A stretch of DNA of 64,000 nt from positions 18,256-82,255 of the forward strand of contig JAJDGO010000001.1 of the NCBI GenBank assembly GCA_030265685.1, read 5' to 3'. The position numbers were made by a program, and so were the translations under genes. Below the pieces are notes generated by a model, which had not been told where the DNA came from, made no database searches, and saw only the letters and a list, made by a program, of their open reading frames with translations. The DNA comes from Bacteroidales bacterium OttesenSCG-928-M11. Its GTDB lineage: Bacteria > Bacteroidota > Bacteroidia > Bacteroidales > Azobacteroidaceae. Below, in pieces: positions 44,163 through 55,566 of the stretch. The first letter of the stretch is position 1. Every line of letters starts with the position of its first letter.

Positions 44163-44262
44163 TACTATAACTTGTCCAAAGTTATTAGGAAACTTGCATC
44201 AAGTTATAGTAGAACTTTATACAAGTTATAGTAATACTTTAGTCAAGTTATACGGAAACTTT
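44163..44262. repeat. Family B array, 5 units, 22-bp period
   Basis: ACTT at 44170, 44192, 44214, 44236, 44258; pentamers gtcca, gcatc, tatac, tagtc, ttcac. Confidence 0.9.
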
Positions 44263-46161
44263 TCACAGAGCTTCTATATTCTTATCGTTAAGAATGTGTT
44301 TTCCCTCCGGAGTATATAAATAATCCAGGCGATCTTTATATTTTTGTTCGATTTTGCCACGTACCATTTTCATCGAAGAATTTAACAATTGGTTTTGTTC
44401 GGTAAATGCTTCCGGAAGAATTGCAATAGAAGCCGGTAACCAACGTTCGGGATATTCGCCGGCATAAATACCTTTTCCTTTGTAATCTGCTATAACTTCT
44501 TGTATTTTCAACAAGGCCATTTCTTTTGCCTCTCGAGTATCCCACAATAAATTAGGATTTGTTTGTTTTACGTAAGCTTTTAGTTGTTCTTTGTTAGGAA
44601 CAATAAGTCCAACCGTATAAGGATCTTGGTTATTGTGTAATAGTATCTGATCAATATATTTGGTTTTATCGGCTATCCCCTCCTCTATTCCTTCCGGACT
44701 ATATTTTTCACCATCGCTACTAATTAATAAACTTTTGAAACGTCCTAAGACATAAAGAAATCCATCCGAATCTACATAACCCATGTCTCCTGTATATAAC
44801 CAGCCGTCTTTAATTGTTTCTGCCGTAGCTTCTTGATTTTTCCAGTAACCTAACATTACATTTTCGCCCTTAACTACAATTTCTCCCCTCTTTCCTAAAG
44901 GAAGTGCATTACCTTCGAGGTCACATATTTTGAGATCGAGGTTTGACACCAATATTCCCGAAGATCCCAGTTTGTGTTTATGTACTGTATTTGCCGAAAT
45001 AATAGGCGTTGCTTCCGATAATCCATAACCTTGAAACATAGGAATCCCTACTGCATAAAAGAAACGTTGTAGTTCAATATCGAGCAAAGCTCCGCCGCCA
45101 ATAAAAAACTTCAATCGGCCACCCAATCCTTCTCTTATTTTAGAAAAGATCAGCTTGTCGTAAATAGAAAGTAATATTTTTTTGTGAAATTGCGAGACAC
45201 CCCCTTTATTGTATCCTTCTTTATTATATTCATAAGCCGTTTTAAGGGCATGGCGAAAAAGCTTTTCTGTTGTTTTTCCTTTCTTTTGAATCGTCGATTC
45301 AATATTTTTACGAAAATTTTTAGCCAAAGCCGGCACACTCATCAGTACCGTAGGCTTAAACTCTTTGATATTCATCGGGATATTCTTCAACGACTCGATA
45401 GGAGTTTTACCAGTTTGCACTGTGGCTACATTGGCTCCGTAAGCCATAAATGAATAAAATCCGGCAACATGTCCAAAACAATGGTCAAGAGGAATTATAA
45501 TCAAGTTGCTATCTTCGGGATCTATTTTGATCAAAGACATGGCTTGTTCTACATTCGCCGTATAGTTTCGATGAGAAAGCATAATTCCTTTTGGGTCGGC
45601 AGTAGTTCCCGATGTATAAGAAATGTTTGCCATATCATTTCCTTTTACTGCTTTGCTTCTTTTTACGACATTATCTAAATTGTTTTCCAGATACTCATCG
45701 CCCATTTTCAAAACCATCTCCAGAGAGATTTCTTTTTCTTCGTAAACTTCTTGTGGATCAAAGACAATTACTTTATCAATCAAAGGCAAGTTGGGCGTTA
45801 ACTGACGGATCTTTTTAAGTTGTCCTCCCGACACCATTATATATTTCGTCTCGGAATGTACTAAACGAAAGAGCAAGTCGTTTGATTCCTCCAGCTTAAT
45901 CGACAAGGGAACATTGACAGCTCCGCTATAAAGCATTCCCAATTCCCCAATAATCCAATCATTTCGACCTTCGGAAAGCAAAGCTATTTTATCTCCCGGC
46001 TGCACTCCTAATGAAATCAGACCTGCCGACAAGCGATAAACTTGTTGTTTTGATTCAAGATAAGTCAGCGGCTCAAATTTATCTTTTTTCTTTTCCCACA
46101 AAAAAGTTTTTTCTGCGTATTTTGCTACGCTTTCTTCAAACAAGTCGATAATTGTTTTCAT
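44263..46161 (-). CDS. AMP-dependent long-chain acyl-CoA synthetase / ligase
   Basis: NISYTSGTTADPKGIMLSHRN; GYGLSEATPIIS; GWLYTGDMGYVDSDGFLYVLGR. Confidence 0.92.
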   Translation of the reverse strand: MKTIIDLFEESVAKYAEKTFLWEKKKDKFEPLTYLESKQQVYRLSAGLISLGVQPGDKIALLSEGRNDWIIGELGMLYSGAVNVPLSIKLEESNDLLFRLVHSETKYIMVSGGQLKKIRQLTPNLPLIDKVIVFDPQEVYEEKEISLEMVLKMGDEYLENNLDNVVKRSKAVKGNDMANISYTSGTTADPKGIMLSHRNYTANVEQAMSLIKIDPEDSNLIIIPLDHCFGHVAGFYSFMAYGANVATVQTGKTPIESLKNIPMNIKEFKPTVLMSVPALAKNFRKNIESTIQKKGKTTEKLFRHALKTAYEYNKEGYNKGGVSQFHKKILLSIYDKLIFSKIREGLGGRLKFFIGGGALLDIELQRFFYAVGIPMFQGYGLSEATPIISANTVHKHKLGSSGILVSNLDLKICDLEGNALPLGKRGEIVVKGENVMLGYWKNQEATAETIKDGWLYTGDMGYVDSDGFLYVLGRFKSLLISSDGEKYSPEGIEEGIADKTKYIDQILLHNNQDPYTVGLIVPNKEQLKAYVKQTNPNLLWDTREAKEMALLKIQEVIADYKGKGIYAGEYPERWLPASIAILPEAFTEQNQLLNSSMKMVRGKIEQKYKDRLDYLYTPEGKHILNDKNIEAL

Positions 46162-46263
46162 ATTATAATCAATAGGATTAGATGGTATGTGAATCGCAAA
46201 GGTACAATAATATCTGATTTCTAAAATAAGAACAAAACTAAATACAATCTTTTCTACACAAAT

Positions 46264-46290
46264 AAGGGTATCCCGGAAAGAATACCCTTA
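46264..46290 (-). terminator. Hairpin downstream of the S41 peptidase gene
   Basis: AAGGGTATcccggaaagaATACCCTT. Confidence 0.6.
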
Positions 46291-46311
46291 CATTATATAT
46301 ATGTATAGATT

Positions 46312-47943
46312 TTACCTCGAAGTGCCAAGAAGTTTATTGTATTCTTCCGGATTACGAATTATTTCTAAAGCTCGTATTACCGATTCGTTTTCTTTATTCA
46401 TTATCTGATAATAATCGGTTGTATCCCATAGATCACGAGCAACCAAAGCTTTTATTTGTGTTTTTACCAACGAGTTTTCTTCTAAAAGAGGAGCTTTAGC
46501 TTCATCTCCGTATTCGGGAAGAGCCTCGTCGCTCAATCTTTCTTTTTCATAAAGTTTAAATAAATCTCGCAACATGGCGTTTGTTACCATAAATTGAACA
46601 TCAAAAGTTTTGACATTTTTGTAACGACTCAGATAAGTTGTACGATTAGCATCAAGCAATTCCAAAATATATTTATTTATTGTTCCGGTTGCTGCTAAAA
46701 CTCGATGATATTCTCCAAAGCGAGTGGTATCGAGAGGAATAAAATAATCGGGCATAATACCACCACCTCCATAAACCGTACGCTGATTAAGCAAAGTATT
46801 ATACTTTAATGAATCCGGGAAATGGATACTGTCTGCATTCATCAGTTCGCCATGATTGTAACGAAGCATTACTTCTTTATTGTAGCTGTCTGCGTCTCCT
46901 TTTTCATAAGGTTTTTGGATCGAACGACCCGAAGGAGTATAATAGCGAGAAACGGTAAGATGAATTTCCGAGCCATCTCCTAAAGGCAATGGACGTTGTA
47001 CTAATCCTTTTCCAAAGGTTCGACGACCAATTACTACTCCCCTATCCCAATCTTGTATTGCTCCGGCTAAAATTTCACTTGCCGAAGCAGATGACTCATC
47101 AACTAAAACGACAATTCTACCGTCTGTTAGGTTACCTTTACGAGACGCTACATAATTTTCTCTTTTCATATGTGCCCCTTCTGTATAAGTAATCAGGTTA
47201 CCTCTTTTTAGAAATTCGTTAGCAGTATAAACAGCTGTATGCATATATCCACCTCCATTACCCTGCAAATCCAAGATTAAATTCTTCATTCCTTGTTTGT
47301 GCAGTTTTTCGTAAGCTTCTTTAAACTCATCATAAGTAGTAGATGCAAACTTATTGATTCGAACATATCCGTTTTCCTTGTCCAACATGTAGGCAGCATC
47401 AATACTAAACGTAGGTATTTTATCCCGAATAATACGGAAAGGTATAAGTTTTTCACTTTTTCCTCTTTTTACTTCAATATTAGCGACTGTACCTTTAGGA
47501 CCTTTTAAGCGAGACATGATCTCAGTTGTTTTCATTTTCACTCCGGCAATCACAGTATCATTTACGGAAATAATTTTATCCCCGGCCATCAAACCTACTT
47601 TTTCGGACGGACCACCCGAAAGAACTTGTACAACATACAATGTATCTGTCAACATATTAAACTGAATCCCGATACCATCGAAGTGTCCTTGAAGAGATTC
47701 TGTTTTATCTTTCACTTCTTCGGCGTTAAAATAAGAAGAATGAGGGTCAAGACGATCCAATAAAGCAATGATAGTTTCCTCCGCCAACTTATCATTATTG
47801 ATCGTATCAACATAAAGTCTCTCGATTAAAGTCATTGTTCGGGCCACTTTCTCAAAGCCCGGATCCATTTTCCTTTGTCCGAAGGTACATGATATAAATA
47901 CAAACGACAAAAAGCATGTTATGATTAAGTGTTTCATTTTCAT
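46312..47943 (-). CDS. S41-family C-terminal processing peptidase (PDZ-containing)
   Basis: PDZ GPSEKVGLMAGDKIISVND; LDLQGNGGGYMHTAV; VDESSASASEILAGAIQDWDRG. Confidence 0.92.
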   Translation of the reverse strand: MKMKHLIITCFLSFVFISCTFGQRKMDPGFEKVARTMTLIERLYVDTINNDKLAEETIIALLDRLDPHSSYFNAEEVKDKTESLQGHFDGIGIQFNMLTDTLYVVQVLSGGPSEKVGLMAGDKIISVNDTVIAGVKMKTTEIMSRLKGPKGTVANIEVKRGKSEKLIPFRIIRDKIPTFSIDAAYMLDKENGYVRINKFASTTYDEFKEAYEKLHKQGMKNLILDLQGNGGGYMHTAVYTANEFLKRGNLITYTEGAHMKRENYVASRKGNLTDGRIVVLVDESSASASEILAGAIQDWDRGVVIGRRTFGKGLVQRPLPLGDGSEIHLTVSRYYTPSGRSIQKPYEKGDADSYNKEVMLRYNHGELMNADSIHFPDSLKYNTLLNQRTVYGGGGIMPDYFIPLDTTRFGEYHRVLAATGTINKYILELLDANRTTYLSRYKNVKTFDVQFMVTNAMLRDLFKLYEKERLSDEALPEYGDEAKAPLLEENSLVKTQIKALVARDLWDTTDYYQIMNKENESVIRALEIIRNPEEYNKLLGTSR

Positions 47944-47945
47944 CT

Positions 47946-48413
47946 CTATTTAATATATTTTTTAATTAGCAAACCTGCAGGAACAAATCCATCGATCTCC
48001 TTTTTATACTCTAATAATTCCCGCACTATCGAAGAGCTGATATGAGTATGACGTGGTTCTGTAAAAAGGACAAAGGTTTCTATTTTTGCTATTTCACGAT
48101 TTACATCAGCAATATTCTTTTCGTATTCGAAGTCATTAACAGAACGAATACCTCGCAAAATAAACGAAGCATTGACTTCTTTTGCAAAATCAACAGTCAG
48201 ATTCGCATAAGCTTTTACTGTTACTCGCGGGTTGTCTTTAAAAAGCTCCGAGATCATACTTATTCTATCTTCTAACGAAAAGAATGTTTTTTTATTAGGA
48301 TTTACACCTAATGCGATAACAATTTCGTCAACTAAAGCAAGTCCTCTTTCAACTAAAGACAAGTGTCCCAATGTAAAGGGATCAAATGTACCTGGAAATA
48401 TTGCTCTTTTCAT
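47946..48413 (-). CDS. coaD: Phosphopantetheine adenylyltransferase
   Basis: [40 protein letters not shown]. Confidence 0.97.
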   Translation of the reverse strand: MKRAIFPGTFDPFTLGHLSLVERGLALVDEIVIALGVNPNKKTFFSLEDRISMISELFKDNPRVTVKAYANLTVDFAKEVNASFILRGIRSVNDFEYEKNIADVNREIAKIETFVLFTEPRHTHISSSIVRELLEYKKEIDGFVPAGLLIKKYIK

Positions 48414-50299
48414 TAGATATCTTCTTCAACAACAAGATTGTTTATAATGAAGTTTTGACGTTCCATTGTATTTTTACCCATATAGAACTCTAACATTCCT
48501 TTTATTCCATCCGATTTCTTCATTATTACCGGATCTAAACGAATATCTTCACCTATAAAATCCTTAAATTCTTTCGGAGAGATTTCTCCCAAACCTTTGA
48601 ATCGGGTAATTTCCGGATTAGGTCCAAGCTTTTCTATTGCATCAAGACGTTCTTCTTCCGAATAACAATAGATAGTTTCTTCGCCTTTGCTTCCGGTTTT
48701 CTTGGCTCGTCTAACTCGAAACAGAGGTGTTTGTAGAATATAAACGTGTTTATTTTTGATCAAGTCGGGAAAGAACTGAAGAAAAAAAGTAATAAGCAAC
48801 AACCGGATATGCATACCATCAACATCGGCATCTGTTGCAATAATCACTTTGTTGTATCGGAGTCCGTCCAAACCATCTTCTATATTAAGTGCGGCTTGCA
48901 AGAGGTTAAACTCTTCGTTTTCGTAAACTATTTTCTTCGTTAAACCATAAGTATTCAATGGTTTTCCCCGTAAACTAAAGACAGCTTGATAGTTTGGATT
49001 TCGGCTTTGAGTTATAGAACCACTGGCTGAATCTCCCTCCGTAATGAATATACAAGTTTTATCTAAATCATTTCCTTTAGTATCTGTATAATGAAGACGG
49101 CAATCACGAAGCTTTCGGTTGTGTAGATTGGCTTTTTTAGCCATCTCTTTTGCCTTTTTAGTTACTCCGGCAATGGCTTTCCGCTCTTTTTCCGATTCAG
49201 TTATCTTTTTTAGTAAAGCTTCTGATGTTTCCGGATTTTTATGTAAGAAATTATCTAATTCTTTCTTTAAGAAATCACTAATAAATTTATTTACTGTAAC
49301 GCCACCCGGACCCATATCTTTGGATCCTAACTTAGTTTTAGTCTGAGACTCAAACACCGGCTCTTCCACTTTAATTGATATAGCAGCCGTAATACCCATC
49401 CGAATATCGGAATATTCAAAAGGTTTATTGTAATATTCTTTTATTACACGGGAAACAGATTCCTTAAAAGAGGATAAGTGAGTTCCTCCCTGTGTAGTGT
49501 ATTGCCCATTAACAAATGAATAATATTCTTCTCCGTACTGATTAGCATGTGTAATTGCAATCTCAATATCGTCTCCGGTTAAGTGAATGATAGGATAAAT
49601 TGGCTCAGAAGTCATATTTTCGTTCAGCAAATCAACTAAGCCATGACGAGAAAAGAACTTCTTTCCGTTATAGTTAATCACTAATCCGGCATTAAGAAAG
49701 ACATAATTCTTGAGAAGTGTTTCTACAAATTGATCACGAAATTGGTAATTTTTAAATATTTCTTCGTCGGGAATAAAATTAATCAAAGTACCGTTGGGTT
49801 TATCACTCAACACTATTTTTGCATCATCCGTAACTTTTCCCTTACTAAATTCGACAGCTTTCGTTTCTCCTTCTCGAAAACTTTGAACTAACATATAAGA
49901 TGAAAGAGCATTTACGGCTTTTATACCAACTCCATTCATCCCGACAGATTTCTTAAAGGCTTTCGAGTCGTATTTACCTCCCGTATTCATCTGAGAAGCA
50001 ACATCAAGTACTTTACCTAATGGTATTCCTCGTCCATAATCCCTTACGGTAACTACACCTTCGTCGATAGCAATGTCAATTACTTTTCCATAACCCATCA
50101 TGTATTCGTCAAGAGAGTTATCAAGAACTTCTTTTAGTAAAACATATATACCATCATCCGAATATGTACCATCACCTAATTTACCAATATACATACCCGG
50201 ACGAAGACGAATGTGTTCCCACCAATCAAGAGTTTTGATATTATCTTCGCTATATGCTACCTCTTTACCTGCTTCGTTGTTAAGATTAAATTCGTTCAT
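48413..50299 (-). CDS. parE: DNA topoisomerase IV subunit B
   Basis: [67 protein letters not shown]. Confidence 0.95.
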   Translation of the reverse strand: MNEFNLNNEAGKEVAYSEDNIKTLDWWEHIRLRPGMYIGKLGDGTYSDDGIYVLLKEVLDNSLDEYMMGYGKVIDIAIDEGVVTVRDYGRGIPLGKVLDVASQMNTGGKYDSKAFKKSVGMNGVGIKAVNALSSYMLVQSFREGETKAVEFSKGKVTDDAKIVLSDKPNGTLINFIPDEEIFKNYQFRDQFVETLLKNYVFLNAGLVINYNGKKFFSRHGLVDLLNENMTSEPIYPIIHLTGDDIEIAITHANQYGEEYYSFVNGQYTTQGGTHLSSFKESVSRVIKEYYNKPFEYSDIRMGITAAISIKVEEPVFESQTKTKLGSKDMGPGGVTVNKFISDFLKKELDNFLHKNPETSEALLKKITESEKERKAIAGVTKKAKEMAKKANLHNRKLRDCRLHYTDTKGNDLDKTCIFITEGDSASGSITQSRNPNYQAVFSLRGKPLNTYGLTKKIVYENEEFNLLQAALNIEDGLDGLRYNKVIIATDADVDGMHIRLLLITFFLQFFPDLIKNKHVYILQTPLFRVRRAKKTGSKGEETIYCYSEEERLDAIEKLGPNPEITRFKGLGEISPKEFKDFIGEDIRLDPVIMKKSDGIKGMLEFYMGKNTMERQNFIINNLVVEEDI

Positions 50300-51423
50300 A
50301 AATGTTTTATAAAAGCTCTCCTTGTTCTAACATGCTTCGTATCGAAGTATTTCCATTGAGATTGGACTTTTTGGTTGCTTTCTAATTCGATATTGCTTTC
50401 GGCGTACTTGTAACCTATTTTATTAAAAACCGGAATCAAATCATAAAACAAGAGAGCATTAACTCCCTTACTTTGATATTCCGGTAAAACTCCTGCTAAA
50501 TATAAATCTACTACTTCACTTTTTCCATATAATGCACGAAGAAGGTGTATCCAGCCAAACGGGAACATGTGTCCTTTCGCTTTTTTTAGAGCCAAAGACA
50601 AATTAGGCAAACAAATTCCAACTCCTACTATTTCATCATCAGCTTCTCTTATTACAACAGGAACTAATTCTAAGCGTAATAATGGGATATACATGTCTAC
50701 ATAATAATCAATTTGCTTCGCAGTCAAAGATGAATAGCCATATAATGGAGCAAAACTCTCATTCAATAATTCAAAAATCTTACGAGCATAAGGTCTTACT
50801 TCTTTTGCATTCTTAAATTTTAGAATCTTGAGACCGTATTTTTTCAAAACAATTTCTGATATACGTGCATGACGTTCGGGGATTTCTTTCGGTATTTGAA
50901 TATGAAACTCGTTCCAATCTGCGTCTTTTTTATAACCCAAGCGCTCAAGATGCTCCGGATAATACGGATATGTATATGTAGTAGCCATTGTTCCTACCAA
51001 ATCGAAGCCTTCAACTAACATACCTTCGTGATCAAAGTCGGTAAAACCAAGCGGACCATGAATAGCATTCATTCTTTTTTCGGCAGCCCATTTTTCAACG
51101 GCGTCAAATAAAGCGTCAACTACTTCGTTGTCATCAATAAAGTCAACAAATCCAAACCGTGCATATTGTTGATTCCAAATTTCATTTGCCTTATGATTAA
51201 CTATCCCGGCGATACGACCGACTATTTTATTGTCCTTGTATGCCAAGTAATAAATCGAATCACAATGTTCGAAGGCCGGATTTTTATCCCTAGATAAGGT
51301 ATCTACTTCTCCGTCGATTAAATCTGGAACATGATATTTGCAGTCTTTATACAGGTTGTTGTTAAACTTAACAAATTTCTTAAGATCAGATTTGCTAATT
51401 ACCTCTTTTATAGTTACAGTCAT
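50296..51423 (-). CDS. GNAT-like N-acetyltransferase family protein (about 375 aa)
   Basis: [34 protein letters not shown]; start at MTVTIKEV (51423). Confidence 0.7.
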   Translation of the reverse strand: MTVTIKEVISKSDLKKFVKFNNNLYKDCKYHVPDLIDGEVDTLSRDKNPAFEHCDSIYYLAYKDNKIVGRIAGIVNHKANEIWNQQYARFGFVDFIDDNEVVDALFDAVEKWAAEKRMNAIHGPLGFTDFDHEGMLVEGFDLVGTMATTYTYPYYPEHLERLGYKKDADWNEFHIQIPKEIPERHARISEIVLKKYGLKILKFKNAKEVRPYARKIFELLNESFAPLYGYSSLTAKQIDYYVDMYIPLLRLELVPVVIREADDEIVGVGICLPNLSLALKKAKGHMFPFGWIHLLRALYGKSEVVDLYLAGVLPEYQSKGVNALLFYDLIPVFNKIGYKYAESNIELESNQKVQSQWKYFDTKHVRTRRAFIKHL

Positions 51424-51495
51424 TCGTCTATTTTTTCTGAATTCAGAAGCGCAAATGTACAATATTTTTCGTAATATTGCAAAAAACTTAAAAGA

Positions 51496-52455
51496 ATGAA
51501 AGCTGTAATATTAGATGCATACTCCTTGAATCCGGGAGACCTTGACTGGGAAGTCTTCTATAAGATAAAAAGTGACAAAGCAATTGATTGGGAAATATTT
51601 GACAGAACATTGCCAACCGAGACATTATCTCGCGCCAAAGACGCCGAAGTTTTATTCACAAATAAGGTTTTATTATTACGTGATACTTTAGAACAATTAC
51701 CTAATTTAAAATACATTGGCGTACTTGCCACAGGTTACAATGTAGTAGACATTGAAGCTGCCCATAAATTAGGAATCACCGTAACGAATGTTCCCGCTTA
51801 TAGCACTAACTCGGTTGCACAATTAGTATTTGCTCACATACTAAATATTGTCAATCAGGTCGACTATTACTCAAAAGAAGTAAAAGTTGGACGATGGTCT
51901 TCGTGTCAAGATTTTACTTTTCGCGACACAAGTCAAATAGAATTGGCTAATCTAACTATAGGAATTATGGGGTTAGGCAAGATTGGGATGAAAGTTGCCG
52001 AATTATCTAAAGTTTTCGGCATGAAGATTATCGCCTTTACATCTAAAGATAGCTTACCCGATGGTATAGAAAAAGTATCTAAAAGTGATTTATTCCGACA
52101 AAGCGACATTCTTTCCTTACATGTTCCTTTAACAAACGACACGAGTAATATTATCAACCGGGACAGTCTTTCCTTAATGAAATCTTCAGCAATTCTTATT
52201 AATACCGGACGCGGCGGATTAGTTGACGAAAATGCCTTAGCAAATGCCTTAAATAGCGATCAACTTTTCGCTGCCGGAGTAGATGTTCTCTCCACAGAAC
52301 CTCCTTCTTCCGACAATCCTCTTCTAAGTGCAAAAAATTGTTATATAACACCCCACTTAGCTTGGGCTACTATTTCAGCCCGAAAACGTTTAATGCAGAT
52401 TGCAGCAGAAAATCTTCAAGCATTCTTTGATAAAAAAACATTGAATCAGGTTTAA
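51496..52455 (+). CDS. D-2-hydroxyacid dehydrogenase (glycerate dehydrogenase-like)
   Basis: TIGIMGLGKIGMKVAELSKVFGMKIIAF; LINTGRGGLVDENALANAL; TPHLAWAT. Confidence 0.92.
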   Translation: MKAVILDAYSLNPGDLDWEVFYKIKSDKAIDWEIFDRTLPTETLSRAKDAEVLFTNKVLLLRDTLEQLPNLKYIGVLATGYNVVDIEAAHKLGITVTNVPAYSTNSVAQLVFAHILNIVNQVDYYSKEVKVGRWSSCQDFTFRDTSQIELANLTIGIMGLGKIGMKVAELSKVFGMKIIAFTSKDSLPDGIEKVSKSDLFRQSDILSLHVPLTNDTSNIINRDSLSLMKSSAILINTGRGGLVDENALANALNSDQLFAAGVDVLSTEPPSSDNPLLSAKNCYITPHLAWATISARKRLMQIAAENLQAFFDKKTLNQV

Positions 52456-52547
52456 GTTATCGAGAAAATACCATAATTTCTCCTCTTTTGTAATAGAATC
52501 TTTCAAGAAATTCTTTATACAAATGATTAAATTCGCTGACGAATGAT

Positions 52548-52555
52548 TATCTTTG
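52548..52555 (+). promoter_or_regulatory. -7 element TATCTTTG upstream of the S46 peptidase
   Basis: TAnnTTTG match 34 bp before the ATG. Confidence 0.5.
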
Positions 52556-52588
52556 CACCTTAAAATCAATAATAAATAAGAATTTTCT

Positions 52589-54706
52589 ATGAAAAGAATC
52601 TTTACTTACATAATGGCTCTGTTTTGTTGTTTGCCATTAATCGCCGATGAGGGGATGTGGATTCCTAAAACTTTATCGGGAACCAGCTTTCAAAAAATGC
52701 AAGACTTGGGTCTACTTATGACTTTCGAAGAACTCTACGACGAAGATAACTTATCTTTGAAAGATGCCATCGTACAACTAAGCATCGGATGTACGGGTGT
52801 AACCGTATCAAAGGATGGTTTATTTTTCACCAATCACCATTGCGGATACGGAGCAATACAAAAACTCAGTTCTGTAGACCACGACTATTTACGAGATGGC
52901 TTTGTTTCTCATAGTTTCGAAGAAGAACTTCCGGCAGAAGGAATGTGGATTCGTTATCTTATCCGTTCAGAAGACTGCACTAATATTATCTTGGAAGGGA
53001 TTAATGAAAAGATGAGCGAAGGCGATCGAATAAAAGCGATCAATGAAAAGATAGATGCTTTAGAAAAAGAACTATCGAAACAGAATCCAGGTTCTGATAT
53101 TGAGATCAATGCTTACTATGCAAATAATAAATTCTTTGTCAACACCTATAAAAAATTCAGCGATATTCGTTTAGTTTTCGCACCTCCTTCCTCTATCGGG
53201 AAGTTTGGAGCCGAAAGTGATAATTGGATGTGGCCTCGCCAAACGGGAGATTTTTCAGTGTTTCGCATATATGCGAACCAAGATAACGAACCTGCTGCGT
53301 ATTCTCCAGACAATATTCCCTATAATCCACCTTATGTTGCCCCGATTTCTTTGGATGGTTATGAAAACGGATCGTTTGCTATGATCATGGGATTTCCCGG
53401 AAGCACAAACCGTTACCTTTCATCTTGGGGAGTTGAATCCCGAATGAATAGCCAAAACAAACCTCGCATCGAAATGAGAGGAGCAAAACAAGAAATTTGG
53501 ATGAAAGCGATGAAAGAAAGTGATGAAATCCGAATAAAATACTCCTCTAAGTACATGGGTAGTTCTAACTACTGGAAAAATTCCATTGGTATGAACTTAG
53601 GAATCGAGAAATCTAAAGTAATTCCTCGCAAAGAAGTCTTGGAAGCTCGTTTCAAAGGTTGGCTAACTTCTAATCCTAAAATGAATACCAAATACGGAGA
53701 AGTTTTACCTTTATTAAAGAACGGATATACAGAGCTCAACGATTATATCAAACCTATGATCTATATCCAGGAAATGATTTCGGGAGTAGAAGTCATTCAA
53801 TTTGGTTCTATCTTAAATAGATTTTCTGATCCGGCAACAAGCGAAGATTTTTTCGACAACAATCTTGCGAATCGATTTAAAGATTACGAATCAACCTTAG
53901 ACGAAAAAGTATTAGCTAAATTATTAGAAGTAGTTAAAGAAAATGTACCCGCCGATATATTGCCGGACATTTACAAAACCATAGACAAGAAATACAAAGG
54001 CAATTACGAAAAATACGCCGCGGATGTTTTTAAGAAATCATTTGTCCCCTACCCTGAAAAATTAAAAGCTGCGATGTCGGACAAAAACTTCAAAAAGAAA
54101 TTAGAGAAAGATCCGGCTTTCATATTAAGTTCTTCATTCATTAAAACCGGATCAAACTTAGGGACTAAGGCTCGCGAAATAAGAAACGGTATTAGCAGAG
54201 GAGAAAGATTGTTCATGCAAGGGCTAATGGAAATGAACCCGACTCAAGACTATGCATCCGACGCCAATTTCACACTACGTTTAACTTATGGAACAGTAGG
54301 AGGATACAAACCTTACGATGGTACTTGGTACGAACATTATACAACTCCGAAAGGTATCTTTGAAAAATATGTTGAAAATGATTTCGAATTTCATGTTCAA
54401 CCGGAAATATTGGCAATGTTTAAGAAAGGAGACTTCGGACAATATGCCGACAAAGATGGAGTTATGCATGTTTGTTTCCTTTCCAACAATGATATTACCG
54501 GAGGTAATTCGGGAAGTCCAATTTTTGATAGTAAAGGACGTGTTATCGGCTTGGCATTTGATGGAAACTGGGAAGCTATGAGCGGAGACATCGCTTTCAA
54601 ACCAGATGTCCAACGAACTATTAATGTCGATATTCGTTACGTTCTTTATATTATTGAAAAATGGGGTAAGGCACAACGTTTGATTGATGAGCTAACCATT
54701 CAATAA
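52589..54706 (+). CDS. S46-family dipeptidyl-peptidase (DPP7/DPP11 type)
   Basis: DEGMWIPKTLSG; FTNHHCGYGAIQKLSS; NDITGGNSGSPIFDSKGRVIGLAFDGNWEAMSGDI. Confidence 0.93.
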   Translation: MKRIFTYIMALFCCLPLIADEGMWIPKTLSGTSFQKMQDLGLLMTFEELYDEDNLSLKDAIVQLSIGCTGVTVSKDGLFFTNHHCGYGAIQKLSSVDHDYLRDGFVSHSFEEELPAEGMWIRYLIRSEDCTNIILEGINEKMSEGDRIKAINEKIDALEKELSKQNPGSDIEINAYYANNKFFVNTYKKFSDIRLVFAPPSSIGKFGAESDNWMWPRQTGDFSVFRIYANQDNEPAAYSPDNIPYNPPYVAPISLDGYENGSFAMIMGFPGSTNRYLSSWGVESRMNSQNKPRIEMRGAKQEIWMKAMKESDEIRIKYSSKYMGSSNYWKNSIGMNLGIEKSKVIPRKEVLEARFKGWLTSNPKMNTKYGEVLPLLKNGYTELNDYIKPMIYIQEMISGVEVIQFGSILNRFSDPATSEDFFDNNLANRFKDYESTLDEKVLAKLLEVVKENVPADILPDIYKTIDKKYKGNYEKYAADVFKKSFVPYPEKLKAAMSDKNFKKKLEKDPAFILSSSFIKTGSNLGTKAREIRNGISRGERLFMQGLMEMNPTQDYASDANFTLRLTYGTVGGYKPYDGTWYEHYTTPKGIFEKYVENDFEFHVQPEILAMFKKGDFGQYADKDGVMHVCFLSNNDITGGNSGSPIFDSKGRVIGLAFDGNWEAMSGDIAFKPDVQRTINVDIRYVLYIIEKWGKAQRLIDELTIQ

Positions 54707-55566
54707 TGACTAAACGAAAGAAGCAAGCATCCTTTTGGCAAAGAGTCCGATTCAAGTATAAACTATCCTTTGTCAATGAGAATACACTCGAAGAAGTTTT
54801 TTTTATAAAACTCTCTAAGCTGAGAGTATTCTTGCTTGCCTCAATATTAGTCATTTTATTGATGACAATAACAGCCATATTTATCGTAAATACTCCTATT
54901 CGTAATTATTTACCAGGATACCTCGATGCTGAGATACGGAGAGAAATGATAGAGAATGCTTTAAAAACCGATTCTCTCGAACGAGCTTTGAAACAACAAT
55001 CCGGATATATTAATAATATAACGGCAATTATTCGAGGCGATGTTATTCCGGACACAGTTCCACGAGTAGATTCGATTGCTCATAGTTCTGATTTGAACTT
55101 AAAAGCCTCTGACTTTACAGAAGATTTTATTCGCAATTACGAAGAAGAACAACGATTCAATTTAGCAGAAATTACATCAGGGCAAACACTTCCTGAAAAT
55201 TTGATTTTCTATCGACCAGTCAACGGAATAGTTTCTGATCGATTCAATGTTCACGAAAGACATTTCGGGATTGATATTGCCACAAGTCCAAAAGAAAGTA
55301 TTTTAGCTACAATGAAAGGAGTTGTTATCTTCGCGGGATTTGATGCAAACGCCGGATATGTTATACAATTGCAACACGCCAACGGATTTGTTTCCATATA
55401 TAAACACAATGCTGTGTTACTAAAAGAACAAAACGATGAGGTTTTAGCAGGAGAAGCCATCGCAATGGCGGGAAACACGGGAAATTACTCAACCGGTTCT
55501 CATCTTCACTTTGAATTATGGTACAAAGGTTATCCTATTGATCCGGAAGAATTTATTATTTTCTAA
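54706..55566 (+). CDS. M23-family peptidase with N-terminal TM segment
   Basis: HFGIDIATSPKESILATMKGVVIFAGFDANAGYVIQLQHANGFVSIYKHNA...STGSHLHFELW. Confidence 0.92.
   Translation: MTKRKKQASFWQRVRFKYKLSFVNENTLEEVFFIKLSKLRVFLLASILVILLMTITAIFIVNTPIRNYLPGYLDAEIRREMIENALKTDSLERALKQQSGYINNITAIIRGDVIPDTVPRVDSIAHSSDLNLKASDFTEDFIRNYEEEQRFNLAEITSGQTLPENLIFYRPVNGIVSDRFNVHERHFGIDIATSPKESILATMKGVVIFAGFDANAGYVIQLQHANGFVSIYKHNAVLLKEQNDEVLAGEAIAMAGNTGNYSTGSHLHFELWYKGYPIDPEEFIIF

Noticed and set aside
54281-54676. 131-aa minus-strand ORF inside the S46 peptidase gene
   Set aside because: Fully antisense to a conserved catalytic region; no promoter motif noted.
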